A stretch of 32,211 nucleotides of DNA from an uncultured Clostridia bacterium (GCA_947170465.1 CAMVTS010000026.1:1-32211), one strand, 5' to 3'; counted from the stretch's first letter, positions 6,757 through 15,991 are shown. Notes: a model not told the origin generated them from the sequence alone. Made by a program: numbers and translations.

Positions 6757-8694
6757 TTATGAAACCGGATGTGATTCCATGCGGTTGAGGTATTCGAGAA
6801 AATCCGTCGGAGAAACCGGACGTGAGAAATAGTATCCCTGCTGATAGTTGCAGGAGAGCTCCGCGAGACGGCGCATCATTTCTTCCGTTTCCACGCCTTC
6901 AACGACAATTTTCATGTCCGCGTTATGGAACATCCGGATTAAATCGGGCAGGATAGCGGTTTCGCCGTTGAAGTAGGCATGCACCACCGTCAAATCGAGC
7001 TTAACCAGATTAATCGGCATTTTCATCAGCCTGGTCAGGTTGGACGTGCCGGTGCCGAAGTCGTCAAGAGACAGCTCCGCGCCGCTTTCCTTCAGTCTGT
7101 AAATCTGTTCCAGAATCGCCTGGTGGTCGTCGATGGCGGTCTCGGTAATCTCGAAGTCAATCATGCTCATCGGGACGTGGAAGCGTCCGGCAATCTCCGC
7201 GAAATCCGGCGCGAGCTGCGTGTCCATGCACTGCGCCGGCGAGAGATTCACATGCACCCGGCGAATACCGCGTTCGCGCAGGTGAGCGCTGTGAATAAAA
7301 TCGCAGACGTTTTCAAAAATCTGTCTGCCAAGCCGCACAATATCGCCGTTTTTCTCGGCGACGCGGATAAAATCATCCGGAGAGATATTGCCCAGCTTTT
7401 CATCAGACATTCTGGCAAGCGCCTCCGCGCCGACGACGCGGTTTTCCACAGTGGAGTAAATCGGCTGGAAATAGACCTGAACGGTACGGTTGTCAAGCGC
7501 GCGCTTGAGCGCCAGACGGATATCGGTTTCACGCTCCAGCTTTTGCACCATCTCTTTCGTGATGAGATAGTCGCCCTTCTGGTTGATGGCGTCGCTGTTG
7601 CGCAGGGAATAATGCACCAGGTTTTCAATTTCGTTGATACCGCTTCCGGCAACCTCGCTGGGGAGCAGCATGACCGAGAAGCTGAGCTTGACAATATCGT
7701 TGTCCGCCAGCAGCCGTTCAATCTCCTGCTTCCATTGAAGCGCCGCTTTTTCGTCATTGCCGCCGACAGAACAGTTGTCCAAAATCACAAAATTGCCGTT
7801 GCGCAGATAGAACACATAGCCTTGGCTAAAGGCGGAAATCATACGGTCGCCGACGGTCTGCAGGCGCTCATAAACGCGCGTGGTGCCGTAAATATGCTTG
7901 AGCATTTCATAGTTCTGCGCCGCGAGAATCACGCAGCTGAACGGCATTTCGCGGCTGAGATATTCCGTGCCGATCCGCCGGAACGCCTCTCTGTTGAAGA
8001 AGCGAATCTGACGGTGACGGTACAAATCCGGATTTTCCGAGGAAAGGAAGATAATCAGAATCACCAGCACGCTGAAGAAGCTCGTCACCAGCACGTGGAA
8101 GAACAGCTTGCGCAGAATAATGCCGCCGAGCAGCAGCGCGTTGGAGGACAGCAGACCAATCCGCAGCCGCGTGGACATACCCCTGAAACAGACAAAGATA
8201 AACACGAACGTCGCGGCAATATAGAAATAGGTGCTGACATAGATTGCCTGATACAGATAGCAGTTAAAGTAGCCCTCTGTCGGCGAGAATGAGAAAACCA
8301 TGCCTGTCCACGGTGTGGAGAGTATCATCACCAGCACCACAACAGCCGGAACAGCCATGACGACGCGCGTATACCTGCCGAATTTCTGATAGCCGTGACA
8401 GGATTCCGCGGCGTAGTCAAACAGCGCCCAGCCGCGGACGATAAAGCTGACGAAATACAGCATGTTAATGCCGTACATCACCCACAGCGGAAAATCCGTC
8501 CAGACCTCGTTCATCTCACACGAGATGATGTCCGAGAGCGTCATGGTCAGATTGGCAATCATCAAATTCAGAAAGCTGGCGCTTTGCCTAACAGGCAGGT
8601 TGCGCCGCAGACAGTAAACGAGCAGCAAAATCACCTGAACCGGTATAGACGCCAGCGCAAAATCGTAATTGTAATCACTGAGCCAGTGAATCAA
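6757..8694 (-). CDS. Membrane EAL-domain c-di-GMP phosphodiesterase
   Basis: With the TTG start at 8694 the protein has 645 residues. About 12-220 hold several transmembrane helices (about seven), probably an integral-membrane sensor. A GGDEF-like domain (about 240-390) has RNGNF (298-302) where GGDEF is expected, so it should not make c-di-GMP. The EAL domain (about 400-640) keeps EALAR (Glu424), the HVNLS asparagine, LDDFGTG (Asp544-Asp545), KLD, EGVET and QGY, so it should hydrolyse c-di-GMP to pGpG. The TTG start has GAGG 8 bases upstream; a GTG at 8703 and an open frame to 8859 are alternatives, but the latter would overlap the neighbouring gene. No promoter is clear in the AT-rich leader. 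Confidence 0.88.
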   Translation of the reverse strand: MIHWLSDYNYDFALASIPVQVILLLVYCLRRNLPVRQSASFLNLMIANLTMTLSDIISCEMNEVWTDFPLWVMYGINMLYFVSFIVRGWALFDYAAESCHGYQKFGRYTRVVMAVPAVVVLVMILSTPWTGMVFSFSPTEGYFNCYLYQAIYVSTYFYIAATFVFIFVCFRGMSTRLRIGLLSSNALLLGGIILRKLFFHVLVTSFFSVLVILIIFLSSENPDLYRHRQIRFFNREAFRRIGTEYLSREMPFSCVILAAQNYEMLKHIYGTTRVYERLQTVGDRMISAFSQGYVFYLRNGNFVILDNCSVGGNDEKAALQWKQEIERLLADNDIVKLSFSVMLLPSEVAGSGINEIENLVHYSLRNSDAINQKGDYLITKEMVQKLERETDIRLALKRALDNRTVQVYFQPIYSTVENRVVGAEALARMSDEKLGNISPDDFIRVAEKNGDIVRLGRQIFENVCDFIHSAHLRERGIRRVHVNLSPAQCMDTQLAPDFAEIAGRFHVPMSMIDFEITETAIDDHQAILEQIYRLKESGAELSLDDFGTGTSNLTRLMKMPINLVKLDLTVVHAYFNGETAILPDLIRMFHNADMKIVVEGVETEEMMRRLAELSCNYQQGYYFSRPVSPTDFLEYLNRMESHPVS

Positions 8695-8825
8695 TTGTGA
8701 CACCTCACAAGAATATATATATTTATATTGTACATCAAAGCTATGTGTATTTCTTGTGCTTTTGCAGGAATTATCAATGATAAGTTGCAACAAATCTGTA
8801 AAATCCGTTGACTTTTCCGGAAAGG

Positions 8826-9869
8826 TTATTCCATTGCACCCAATTGTTCGAGCATGCAAAGCAGCGGAACCGTATCAAAGCGGCTGTCTTTGTCAAAGGC
8901 GGCATTCAGCTGTTCTGTATTTTCGTAGGAGTGCTCAACCTCCTTGGAGTAGCGCTGCAAAATGCGCATACGCGGCAGGGGATAGTTCTGCGAAGCAAAG
9001 AGCGCGTCCATCTTGCCGGTGACGAGGTAGGCGCAGATAATGCGCTTGACGGAGTAGAGCACGTCGCCGGAGTGAATCGCCTCCAGGTAGTAGCGGTAGA
9101 GGTAGTAGAGCGCGAACTTCTCAAAGTCCTTACCGAACCCGCCGGAAATCCGGAGAGAAGCCTCCTTCTGCGCGGTTTCGTCCAGCGCCGCTCTCCATTG
9201 ACTGCTCATGATTTCAAACTGCCGGTGCAGCGCAAAGATAAAGTCCGGCGATTCCGCCGTTACGCCGTCGGTCGATAACGGCTGCGGTTCTTCGCCGTTC
9301 AGCAGACTTTGCACCTGCGCGTTGAATTCCAGACAGTCCGCCAGCCGGTAGGCAAACGGCTCGTCACGGTTGAGCAGCAGCGCCACGCTGCGCTCGCGCG
9401 CCTTGAGCAAAAAGCTCATGAAATCCTCGGTTTCGTCGGTGGTTTCGAGTTCTTCGCTGCCGCCGAAATCGCGGTAGGGATTGCCTTCCTCTCGCAGCAT
9501 AAACCGCGCCGCCTCCGGACAGGCAAAGGAGAGCAAGTGTTCCTGAAAATCGCCGTAGTCAATATGTACGCGCGGAAAATTGGCGCAGGTGTGGCTGAGG
9601 TGTTCCTCGCCGATGCCGATATAAATATCACAAAGCATGTCATCGTTCCAGAACGGACACCTGCCGTTTCCGGAGCGGAACACGCGCTCGCCGTATTCGT
9701 CGGTGATGGTCAGCGAACGGATCTTGTCGCCGAGCGCGCCTTCGACGGTCTGATAGAATTTTTCGGTTTCGCTGTCCACGTCGATATCCCAGTCCTTGCA
9801 GCAGCTGTCCTCACAGCGGTTGGCAATGCAGCGGAATTCATGATAAAAAGTCGGATAAATATTGCGCAT
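8826..9869 (-). CDS. fliB: FliB-family lysine-N-methylase
   Basis: The 347-residue protein resembles FliB, which methylates lysines of flagellin in Salmonella. The conserved cysteines are visible: C14, C19, C23 and C24 near the start (FRCIANRCEDSCCKDW), then C71, C80 and C95 with SHTCANFPR. These probably bind a metal or Fe-S centre. No flagellar gene is in the window, and FliB homologues occur in many Clostridia, so the substrate here is unknown. It stands as a single gene with its own promoter-like sequence upstream, and no strong terminator follows it. Confidence 0.8.
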   Translation of the reverse strand: MRNIYPTFYHEFRCIANRCEDSCCKDWDIDVDSETEKFYQTVEGALGDKIRSLTITDEYGERVFRSGNGRCPFWNDDMLCDIYIGIGEEHLSHTCANFPRVHIDYGDFQEHLLSFACPEAARFMLREEGNPYRDFGGSEELETTDETEDFMSFLLKARERSVALLLNRDEPFAYRLADCLEFNAQVQSLLNGEEPQPLSTDGVTAESPDFIFALHRQFEIMSSQWRAALDETAQKEASLRISGGFGKDFEKFALYYLYRYYLEAIHSGDVLYSVKRIICAYLVTGKMDALFASQNYPLPRMRILQRYSKEVEHSYENTEQLNAAFDKDSRFDTVPLLCMLEQLGAME

Positions 9870-9899
9870 AAGGTCACGTCCTGTTATTGATATGCCTCT

Positions 9900-9928
9900 A
9901 TTATAGCACCAACCGCAATCCCCGGCAA
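9900..9928 (-). promoter_or_regulatory. Promoter of the fliB-like gene
   Basis: On the minus strand, TATAAT (9900-9905) is preceded 17 bases upstream by TTGCCG (9923-9928). The -10 is perfect and the -35 is partial. The -35 lies inside the arm of the hairpin that follows the deacetylase gene. Confidence 0.6.
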
Positions 9929-9951
9929 GCCCTTTCAGCCTGCCGGGGATT
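9917..9951 (-). terminator. Hairpin after the deacetylase gene
   Basis: A perfect 11-bp GC-rich stem (9917-9927 with 9941-9951) with a 13-base loop lies downstream of the deacetylase stop. A T tail is lacking, so termination may be weak. It overlaps the -35 of the fliB-like promoter. Confidence 0.45.
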
Positions 9952-9988
9952 CGTTCATGGATTCAGGGGAGTTGCCTTCGGATCGGAG

Positions 9989-10759
9989 TTATCCTTTCGA
10001 CAGGTGCATTTCTCCCTGCACGTCGGTATAATACTCGCCCTCGGGAATCAAATCTTTAATCAATACAATCTCATACCCCTTGTCTTTTATGCCCTCGATA
10101 ATCGACGGCAGAGCGGCAGGGGTATTTTTTGCGCCGTTGTGCATGAGGACGATAGAGCCGTCCGTCACCTTTTTCAGCACATTCTGCGTGAGCTGTTCGG
10201 GCGAAGGATCCTTCCAGTCGAGCGAATCGACGTCCCACTGCACACAGTACATGCCCAGTCCCTTGACGGTTCTGACAAGGCTGTTGTCGTAGTCGCCGTA
10301 GGGAGCGCGGAAAAGCGTGGGCGCGTGACCGGTCAGCGCCTCAATTTTCTCGTTGCACTGCTGAATTTCGGCGGTCATCTTGTCGCCGGAGAGCTGCGGC
10401 ATGTGCGGATGGGTATCGCTGTGGTTGCCGATATCGTTGCCGTGCGCGGCGATCTCCTTCACGTCCTCGGGGTAGTTATCCACCCAGTCGCCCACCAGAA
10501 AAAAGGTTGCCTTCACCTCGTATTTATCGAGAATCTCCAACAGCTGCGGCGTTTCCTCGTCGCCCCATGCCGCGTCAAAGGAAATCGCTACCTGTTTTTT
10601 GCCGGCTTCTACGCGGTAAACCGGCACCTCCTTGGGTTCGGCTGCAGTCTGTACCGCCTTGACAGTAGAGGTGATCGCCATGGTTGCTGCCGCGGCGCCT
10701 ATCAGCGCGCAAAAGGCGATAGACGCCAGACTGCGCTTGGTCAAAATTAACAGCTTCAT
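9989..10759 (-). CDS. PdaB-like sporulation polysaccharide deacetylase
   Basis: This 256-residue protein has a basic N-terminus and a membrane/signal segment (about 10-38), then a NodB-type deacetylase domain. Visible motifs are SFDAAWG (Asp62), the zinc pair His113/His117 in NHSDTHPHM, FRAPYG, DVDSLDW and VLMHN. Having DA where many deacetylases have DD is typical of the PdaB sporulation group, as is the AAWG sequence, so a spore envelope or cortex role is likely; catalytic activity of PdaB members is less certain. Its ribosome binding site AAAGGGAG (10767-10774) forms the 3' arm of the terminator hairpin that follows cysS. Confidence 0.85.
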   Translation of the reverse strand: MKLLILTKRSLASIAFCALIGAAAATMAITSTVKAVQTAAEPKEVPVYRVEAGKKQVAISFDAAWGDEETPQLLEILDKYEVKATFFLVGDWVDNYPEDVKEIAAHGNDIGNHSDTHPHMPQLSGDKMTAEIQQCNEKIEALTGHAPTLFRAPYGDYDNSLVRTVKGLGMYCVQWDVDSLDWKDPSPEQLTQNVLKKVTDGSIVLMHNGAKNTPAALPSIIEGIKDKGYEIVLIKDLIPEGEYYTDVQGEMHLSKG

Positions 10760-10761
10760 AC

Positions 10762-10798
10762 AAAAACTCCCTTTCCGTACAGTGTATGAAAAGGGAGT
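10762..10798 (-). terminator. Terminator of the recA-cysS operon
   Basis: On the minus strand, ACTCCCTTT (10790-10798) pairs with AAAGGGAGT (10766-10774), followed by TTTTT (10762-10766). It lies after cysS and directly before the deacetylase ATG, and contains that gene's Shine-Dalgarno sequence. Confidence 0.75.
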
Positions 10799-10816
10799 CG
10801 TTTTTATTATTCAAAT

Positions 10817-12220
10817 TCAATTTTCAACCGACCAGCTCACGCCGTCCTTGGTGTCGAGCAGGACAACGTGCATTTCCTTGAGCTTGTCGCGGATTGCGTC
10901 GGCGGTTGCCCAGTCCTTGTTTTTGCGGGCTTCGGCTCTCTGCGCAATCAGCGCTTCCACCTCCGCGCGGAGCGCGTCATCAGCGCCGGCGGATTCTTCC
11001 TTTTCCGCCAGCAAATCGAGCGAGAGCACCTTGTCGAGCTCGCCGAGAACATAGCGCTTGGTCGCGTCGTTGGTATCGGCTTTGAGCACGTCGTAAACGC
11101 TCGTCAGACCGAGGGAGGTGTTGAGGTCGTTGTCCATCGCTTCCTTAAAGGAAGCAATCAGCGCGTTCGCCTTGTCCGTATCGACTTCGCCGTCCTTGCT
11201 AAGCGTTGCAATGCGCTTTATCAGCTTTTCATACGCCTTGGCGGTGTTGTCCAGACTCTCGTAGGAGAAGGTCAGCGGCTTGCGGTAGTGGCTCTGCAGG
11301 CAGAACATGCGGTAAACAACCGGATTGTAGCCCTTGCTTTCAAGCAGGGAGACCGTGAGAAAGTCGCCCTTGGACTTGCTCATCTTGCCTCTTGCGTCAA
11401 GCAGATGGAGCACGTGGAACCAGTAGCCGCACCACTTGTGACCGAAGTACGCTTCACTCTGCGCGATTTCGTTGGTGTGATGCGGAAAGGCGTTGTCAAT
11501 GCCGCCGCAGTGAATGTCGAGGTATTCGCCGTTGTGCTTCTTGCTGATGCAGGAGCATTCAATGTGCCAGCCCGGATAGCCCAGCCCCCAGGGGCTTTCC
11601 CATTTCAGTTCCTGAGAGTCAAACTTGGACTTGGTGAACCAGAGCACAAAGTCGGTCTTATTGCGCTTGTTGACGTCCTCCTCCACGCTGTCGCGCACGC
11701 CGACAGCTAAATCGTCCTCGTTCATGTTGCCGAACACATAGTAGCTGTCGAGCCTGGAGGTGTCAAAGTAGACGTTGCCGCCGGCGAGATAGGCGTAACC
11801 CTTTTCGAGCAGGACAGAAATCATCTCGATAAAATCATCAATGCAGTTCGTTGCCGGCTCTACCACGTCGGGACGTTTGATATTGAGCTTCTCGCAGTCG
11901 GAGAAAAACGCGTCAGTGTAGAATTTGGCGATTTCCAGCACGCTCTTGTGCTCTCTTTTGGCACCGGCAAGCATTTTATCCTCGCCGGTATCCGCATCGC
12001 TGGAAAGATGGCCGACGTCTGTGATATTCATGACGCGCTTGACGTCGTAGCCTGCGAAGCGCAGATATTTTTCGAGCACGTCCTCCATGATATAGGTGCG
12101 CAGGTTGCCGATGTGCGCGTAGTGATAAACGGTGGGGCCGCAGGTGTACATGTTCACCTTGTTGCCGTCGTGGGGGATAAATTCCTGCTTGGTCTGTCCG
12201 AGAGAGTTGTATAATATCAT
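10817..12220 (-). CDS. cysS: Cysteine--tRNA ligase
   Basis: This class I aminoacyl-tRNA synthetase, 467 residues and normal for the family, charges tRNA-Cys. It shows YTCGPTVY (zinc ligand Cys27), the HIGH-type HIGN (36-39), GWHIECSC (Cys222), the HHTNE metal-binding region (about 247-251) and KMSKS (279-283). The reading frame is open for a further 120 codons upstream, but these lie over pgsA and are not protein-like. The ATG at 12220 has AAGGAG upstream and yields the conserved N-terminus. It is the last gene of the recA operon, 35 bases after pgsA. Confidence 0.97.
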   Translation of the reverse strand: MILYNSLGQTKQEFIPHDGNKVNMYTCGPTVYHYAHIGNLRTYIMEDVLEKYLRFAGYDVKRVMNITDVGHLSSDADTGEDKMLAGAKREHKSVLEIAKFYTDAFFSDCEKLNIKRPDVVEPATNCIDDFIEMISVLLEKGYAYLAGGNVYFDTSRLDSYYVFGNMNEDDLAVGVRDSVEEDVNKRNKTDFVLWFTKSKFDSQELKWESPWGLGYPGWHIECSCISKKHNGEYLDIHCGGIDNAFPHHTNEIAQSEAYFGHKWCGYWFHVLHLLDARGKMSKSKGDFLTVSLLESKGYNPVVYRMFCLQSHYRKPLTFSYESLDNTAKAYEKLIKRIATLSKDGEVDTDKANALIASFKEAMDNDLNTSLGLTSVYDVLKADTNDATKRYVLGELDKVLSLDLLAEKEESAGADDALRAEVEALIAQRAEARKNKDWATADAIRDKLKEMHVVLLDTKDGVSWSVEN

Positions 12221-12255
12221 AAGGTTACTCCTTGTTTTCATTCTTTTCCGCGGCG

Positions 12256-12834
12256 TTATTTTTCTGAAATAAAGTGCTTGTTCTGCGCGATATAAATCAC
12301 GCCGGAAATCATGGCGAATACGGTGGAAATCCAAATCAGGCATTCGCTGATAACGAAGAACACCGTGTCCATCATTGGTACGGCGCCCATCGTCATGCTG
12401 ACAATGTCGCCGGCAGAGCGCATCACCAGAATGGTAATAACCGCCACCATCTGGGTGACGGTCTTGACCTTGCCCCAGATATTCGCGGCGACGACCTTGC
12501 CCCGGGAGGCGGCAATCAGCCGGATAGAGGTCACGGCAAATTCGCGGAACAGCACGATAATCACCGCGACGCAGTCGCACCAGCCGAGCTGCACAAAGCA
12601 GAGCAGTGCCGAGAGCACCAGTATTTTGTCCGCCAACGGGTCGGCAAACTTGCCGAAATCCGTCACCAGATTGTTTTTCCGCGCGATTTTGCCGTCGAGC
12701 AAATCCGTCACGGAGGCGGCGATAAAGAGCAGCAGCGCCGCCAGGGTGTGCATCGGGAACGGAATCAGCAGCGCCGCCACAAAGAACGGCATCAGCACGA
12801 TACGTCCCACAGTCAGTTTATTCGGTAAATTCAT
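12256..12834 (-). CDS. pgsA: Phosphatidylglycerophosphate synthase
   Basis: This 192-residue membrane protein transfers a phosphatidyl group from CDP-diacylglycerol to glycerol 3-phosphate, the committed step to phosphatidylglycerol. The complete CDP-alcohol phosphotransferase motif is present: D44, D47-G48, A51-R52, G61, D65 and D69. Several hydrophobic segments surround it. It lies 13 bases after rimO, a pairing seen in many Firmicutes. The start codon has only a weak AGGTAA site, which suggests translation coupled to rimO. Confidence 0.95.
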   Translation of the reverse strand: MNLPNKLTVGRIVLMPFFVAALLIPFPMHTLAALLLFIAASVTDLLDGKIARKNNLVTDFGKFADPLADKILVLSALLCFVQLGWCDCVAVIIVLFREFAVTSIRLIAASRGKVVAANIWGKVKTVTQMVAVITILVMRSAGDIVSMTMGAVPMMDTVFFVISECLIWISTVFAMISGVIYIAQNKHFISEK

Positions 12835-12847
12835 ACGTGTTACCTGT

Positions 12848-14176
12848 TCAAATCATCGTGCCTACGGGGTCACAGCCGAGACAGTCGTCGATTTTGACCT
12901 TCACAAAGTCGCCAACCTGCGGTCTGGCGCCGTCACAGGTAAAGAACACGCTTCCGTCAACCTCGGGCGCGTCGGCGTAGCTTCTGCCGAAGAAGCAGCC
13001 GGCAAGGCGGTCAAAGCCCTCAACGAGCACTTCAATTTCCTGTCCGAGCATGCTCTCACAGAAATTCGCCATCACATTCTGCTGCTGCTCCATGATGATG
13101 TCGGCGCGCTCCTGACGGACGTCCCCGTCCACCTGGCCGGGCATTTCCGCCGCCGGCGTGTCCTCCTCCTGCGAGTAGGCAAAGCAGCCCAGGCGCTGGA
13201 ACTGAATTTCGTCGGCAAATTCCGCCAGCTCCTCAAACTGTTCCTCCGTCTCACCGGGGAAGCCGGTGATGAAGGTGGAACGCAGCACCACGCCGGGAAT
13301 ACGTTCCTTGATTTTATTGAGCAGCGCGGTCAGGCTTTCGCGGTTGCCGCGCCGGTTCATGCGGTGTAATATCTCACCGTTGCAGTGCTGCAGCGGCAAA
13401 TCGATGTAGTTGACAATCTTATCCTCCGATGCAATCACGTCGATTAATTCGTCCGTCACGCGGTCGGGATAGCAGTAGAGCACGCGAATCCAGCGGAAGC
13501 CGTCAATTTTGCACAGCTCGCGCAATAGCCTTGCCAGCTGCGGCGTGCCGTATAAGTCCTCGCCGTAGCGCGTGGTGTCCTGTGCGATGACGTTGAGCTC
13601 CCTGACGCCCTTGCCGGCGAGCCATCTGGCTTCTTTGAGCACGTCCTCCATCTCACGGCTGCGGAAGCCGCCGCGGATTAAGGGAATCGCGCAGTAGGTA
13701 CAGCGGTTGTCGCAGCCCTCGGCGATTTTGAGGTAAGCGGTGTAGAAGGGCGTGGACTGCACCCTGCCGCCGCTCAAAGGCAGCTCCAGCTTGTCGGGGA
13801 ACAGCTCGACTTTCTTGCCTTCGAGCGCTTCAAGCACCACGTCGGCGATTTTTGAATTCGCGCCGATGCCGATTGCCGCGTCAATTTCGTAGAGCTGCTT
13901 GGTGATTTCATTCTGATAACGCTCCGCAAGGCAGCCGGTCACGACAATCGCCTTGATTTTGCCCTCGCGCTTGAGCGCGCCCAGCTCGATAATCTCGTCA
14001 ATACTCTCCTGCTTTGCCGATTCGATAAAGCCGCAGGTGTTCACAATCACCGCGTCCGCGTCAGCCGGGTCGCTGACAATCTGAAAGCCCTTTTCCCGCA
14101 GGGAATAGAGCAGCATTTCGGCGTCAACCTGATTTTTGGCGCAGCCGAGTGAAACAATGCCTGCCTTGTAATTCAT
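12848..14176 (-). CDS. rimO: Ribosomal protein S12 methylthiotransferase RimO
   Basis: The 442-residue radical SAM enzyme adds a methylthio group to the conserved Asp of ribosomal protein S12. The N-terminal domain has Cys12, Cys48 and Cys82 for the auxiliary Fe-S cluster. The radical SAM triad is Cys155, Cys159 and Cys162 (GCDNRCTYC). A TRAM domain ends the protein. The opening GIVSLGCAKNQVDAE and NTCGFIESAKQES favour RimO over MiaB. It lies 14 bases after recX. Confidence 0.95.
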   Translation of the reverse strand: MNYKAGIVSLGCAKNQVDAEMLLYSLREKGFQIVSDPADADAVIVNTCGFIESAKQESIDEIIELGALKREGKIKAIVVTGCLAERYQNEITKQLYEIDAAIGIGANSKIADVVLEALEGKKVELFPDKLELPLSGGRVQSTPFYTAYLKIAEGCDNRCTYCAIPLIRGGFRSREMEDVLKEARWLAGKGVRELNVIAQDTTRYGEDLYGTPQLARLLRELCKIDGFRWIRVLYCYPDRVTDELIDVIASEDKIVNYIDLPLQHCNGEILHRMNRRGNRESLTALLNKIKERIPGVVLRSTFITGFPGETEEQFEELAEFADEIQFQRLGCFAYSQEEDTPAAEMPGQVDGDVRQERADIIMEQQQNVMANFCESMLGQEIEVLVEGFDRLAGCFFGRSYADAPEVDGSVFFTCDGARPQVGDFVKVKIDDCLGCDPVGTMI

Positions 14177-14190
14177 AAGCGTTCATCCTT

Positions 14191-14796
14191 CTATTCGTCG
14201 TCCGCGTATTCTGCGAGGACGGCTTTGATATCCTCCCAGCCGTAGCCGAGCCGCTGCAGGGCGGCAACCGCACGGCGGCGGATTTTTTCATCATTGATAT
14301 GACGGTATTTTTTCTCAATCAGCGCCCGGATTTGCTCGTGAACGTCTACGTCCAGCTCTTCGAGAACCTCTTCAGCGGTTGACCGGTCAATGCCCTTGCG
14401 GCGCAGTTCATAGACCGCCGCGCGCTTGGACATGCGCTTGCCATACAGCAATTGCTCCGCGTAGCGACGGGCAAAGTCCTCGTCGTTGACCAGTCCCAGC
14501 TCCTCCATGCGCTCTACCGCTTTGTCGGCGGCGTCCGCGTCGCAGGTGCGCCGGATTTTGTCGCGCAGCTCCTTTTTGGAGTGACTGCGGTAGGAGATGA
14601 GCCACAGCGCCTTTTCCTTGGCACGGCGCTCGTTGCTCAGCACAATCAGCTCGTGGAGTTCTTCGTCATCAAGCTCCCTGCCGACGTCAATCCGCTGTTC
14701 CAAAAGCGTTTGCGTGTCGAGAGCCATGGCAAATTCGCCGTCGATAAACAGGGCGCTCAGTCCCTTTCGACGCGGGCGGATTTCGGTAATTTTCAT
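14191..14796 (-). CDS. recX: RecA regulator RecX
   Basis: This 201-residue, highly charged helical protein modulates RecA filaments. It has the three-helix tandem repeats of the family, with RSHSKKELRDKI, LGLVNDEDFARRYAEQ and RRKGID motifs. Its ATG shares one base with the recA stop codon (TGATG at 14794-14798), so translation is almost certainly coupled to recA. Confidence 0.93.
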   Translation of the reverse strand: MKITEIRPRRKGLSALFIDGEFAMALDTQTLLEQRIDVGRELDDEELHELIVLSNERRAKEKALWLISYRSHSKKELRDKIRRTCDADAADKAVERMEELGLVNDEDFARRYAEQLLYGKRMSKRAAVYELRRKGIDRSTAEEVLEELDVDVHEQIRALIEKKYRHINDEKIRRRAVAALQRLGYGWEDIKAVLAEYADDE

Positions 14797-15929
14797 CAGT
14801 CCTCAACCATCGCGTCGATGTCCGCTTCGGTTGCCGGCGGTACTTCAACCGGCGCCTCCTCTACCTCGCTGACCTTAGCCTTGCCCTTGGCAGGCTTAGC
14901 CGGCTTGGCATAGAGCTTGTCGATGTTCTCCCACAGCTCCGCTTCAATCTGTGCAGCCAGCTCGGGGTCGTTGCGCAGCAGCTCCTTGACCTTGTCGCGT
15001 CCCTGTCCGAGACGCTGCGACTTGTAGCTGAACCACGCGCCGGACTTCTGCACGACGTCCGCTTCCACCGCCAGGTCGAGCAGCTCTCCCAGACGGGAGA
15101 TGCCCTCGCCGTACATAATATCAAATTCGGCTACCTTGAAGGGCGGTGCCAGCTTGTTCTTGACGACCTTTGCCTTGGTGTGGTTGCCGATGATTTCGCC
15201 GTTGACCTTGAGCGCTTCGCCCTTGCGGATTTCAATGCGGACGGAGCTGTAGAATTTGAGCGCGCGGCCGCCGGTGGTGACCTCGGGGTTGCCGTAAATC
15301 ACGCCGACCTTCTCGCGCAGCTGGTTGATAAAGATAGCGACGCAGTTGCTCTTGTTAATCGCGCCGGCGAGCTTTCTGAGCGCCTGCGACATCAGACGGG
15401 CATGCAGACCGACGTGGCTGTCGCCCATTTCGCCTTCGATTTCCGCCTTGGGAACGAGCGCCGCAACGGAGTCGATAACAATCACGTCAATCGCGCCGGA
15501 GCGAATCAGTCCCTCGGCGATTTCGAGCGCGTCCTCACCGGTGTCGGGCTGTGAAACGAGCAGTTCGTCAATATTTACGCCCAATGCCTGCGCGTAAACC
15601 GGGTCGAGCGCGTGCTCTACGTCGATAAACGCGACGTTGCCGCCGTTTTTCTGACCCTCGGCAATGCAGTGCAGAGAGAGCGTCGTCTTACCGGAGGATT
15701 CGGGACCGTAGATTTCCACGATTCTGCCGCGCGGCAGACCGCCGATGCCCAGCGCGATATCCAAAGAGAGGGAACCGGTGGAAATGTGCTCCACGTTCAT
15801 GTGTTTATTTTCACCCAGGCGCATGACCGCGCCCTTGCCAAACTGCTTTTCAAGCTGCTTAATCGCTGTGTCCAGCGCAGTCTGTCTGTCAACGACCTTG
15901 TCTGTCGTCTTTTTCTCTGCCTTCGCCAT
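14796..15929 (-). CDS. recA: Recombinase RecA
   Basis: This 377-residue ATPase drives homologous recombination and the SOS response. Walker A is GPESSGKT (75-82). The [11 protein letters not shown]alker B region, the QALRKL/INQLREK DNA-binding loop region and the acidic C-terminal tail are all present. The C-terminus is a little longer than in B. subtilis and is rich in Lys, Pro and Ala before a final acidic stretch. ACGGAGG precedes the ATG. It is the first gene of a five-gene unit with recX, rimO, pgsA and cysS. Confidence 0.98.
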   Translation of the reverse strand: MAKAEKKTTDKVVDRQTALDTAIKQLEKQFGKGAVMRLGENKHMNVEHISTGSLSLDIALGIGGLPRGRIVEIYGPESSGKTTLSLHCIAEGQKNGGNVAFIDVEHALDPVYAQALGVNIDELLVSQPDTGEDALEIAEGLIRSGAIDVIVIDSVAALVPKAEIEGEMGDSHVGLHARLMSQALRKLAGAINKSNCVAIFINQLREKVGVIYGNPEVTTGGRALKFYSSVRIEIRKGEALKVNGEIIGNHTKAKVVKNKLAPPFKVAEFDIMYGEGISRLGELLDLAVEADVVQKSGAWFSYKSQRLGQGRDKVKELLRNDPELAAQIEAELWENIDKLYAKPAKPAKGKAKVSEVEEAPVEVPPATEADIDAMVED

Positions 15930-15981
15930 AATATGTACCTCCGTTCAGCCCGCAGGCTGTGTTGTCATGAAAATTCCTCTT

Positions 15982-15991
15982 GAAACGTTTC
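15982..15991. promoter_or_regulatory. Palindromic operator-like site at the recA start
   Basis: GAAACGTTTC is a perfect 10-bp palindrome positioned at the predicted recA transcript start. It does not match the standard Gram-positive LexA box GAACnnnnGTTC. It may be a diverged SOS box or a LacI-family-type site. Confidence 0.4.

Noticed and set aside
6979..8292. Plus-strand open frame of 437 codons
   Set aside because: It is fully antisense to the EAL gene, whose conserved motifs show the real strand.
12221..12580. 120-codon N-terminal extension of cysS
   Set aside because: It lies over pgsA in another frame, is not protein-like, and the ATG at 12220 has a good ribosome binding site and gives the conserved N-terminus.
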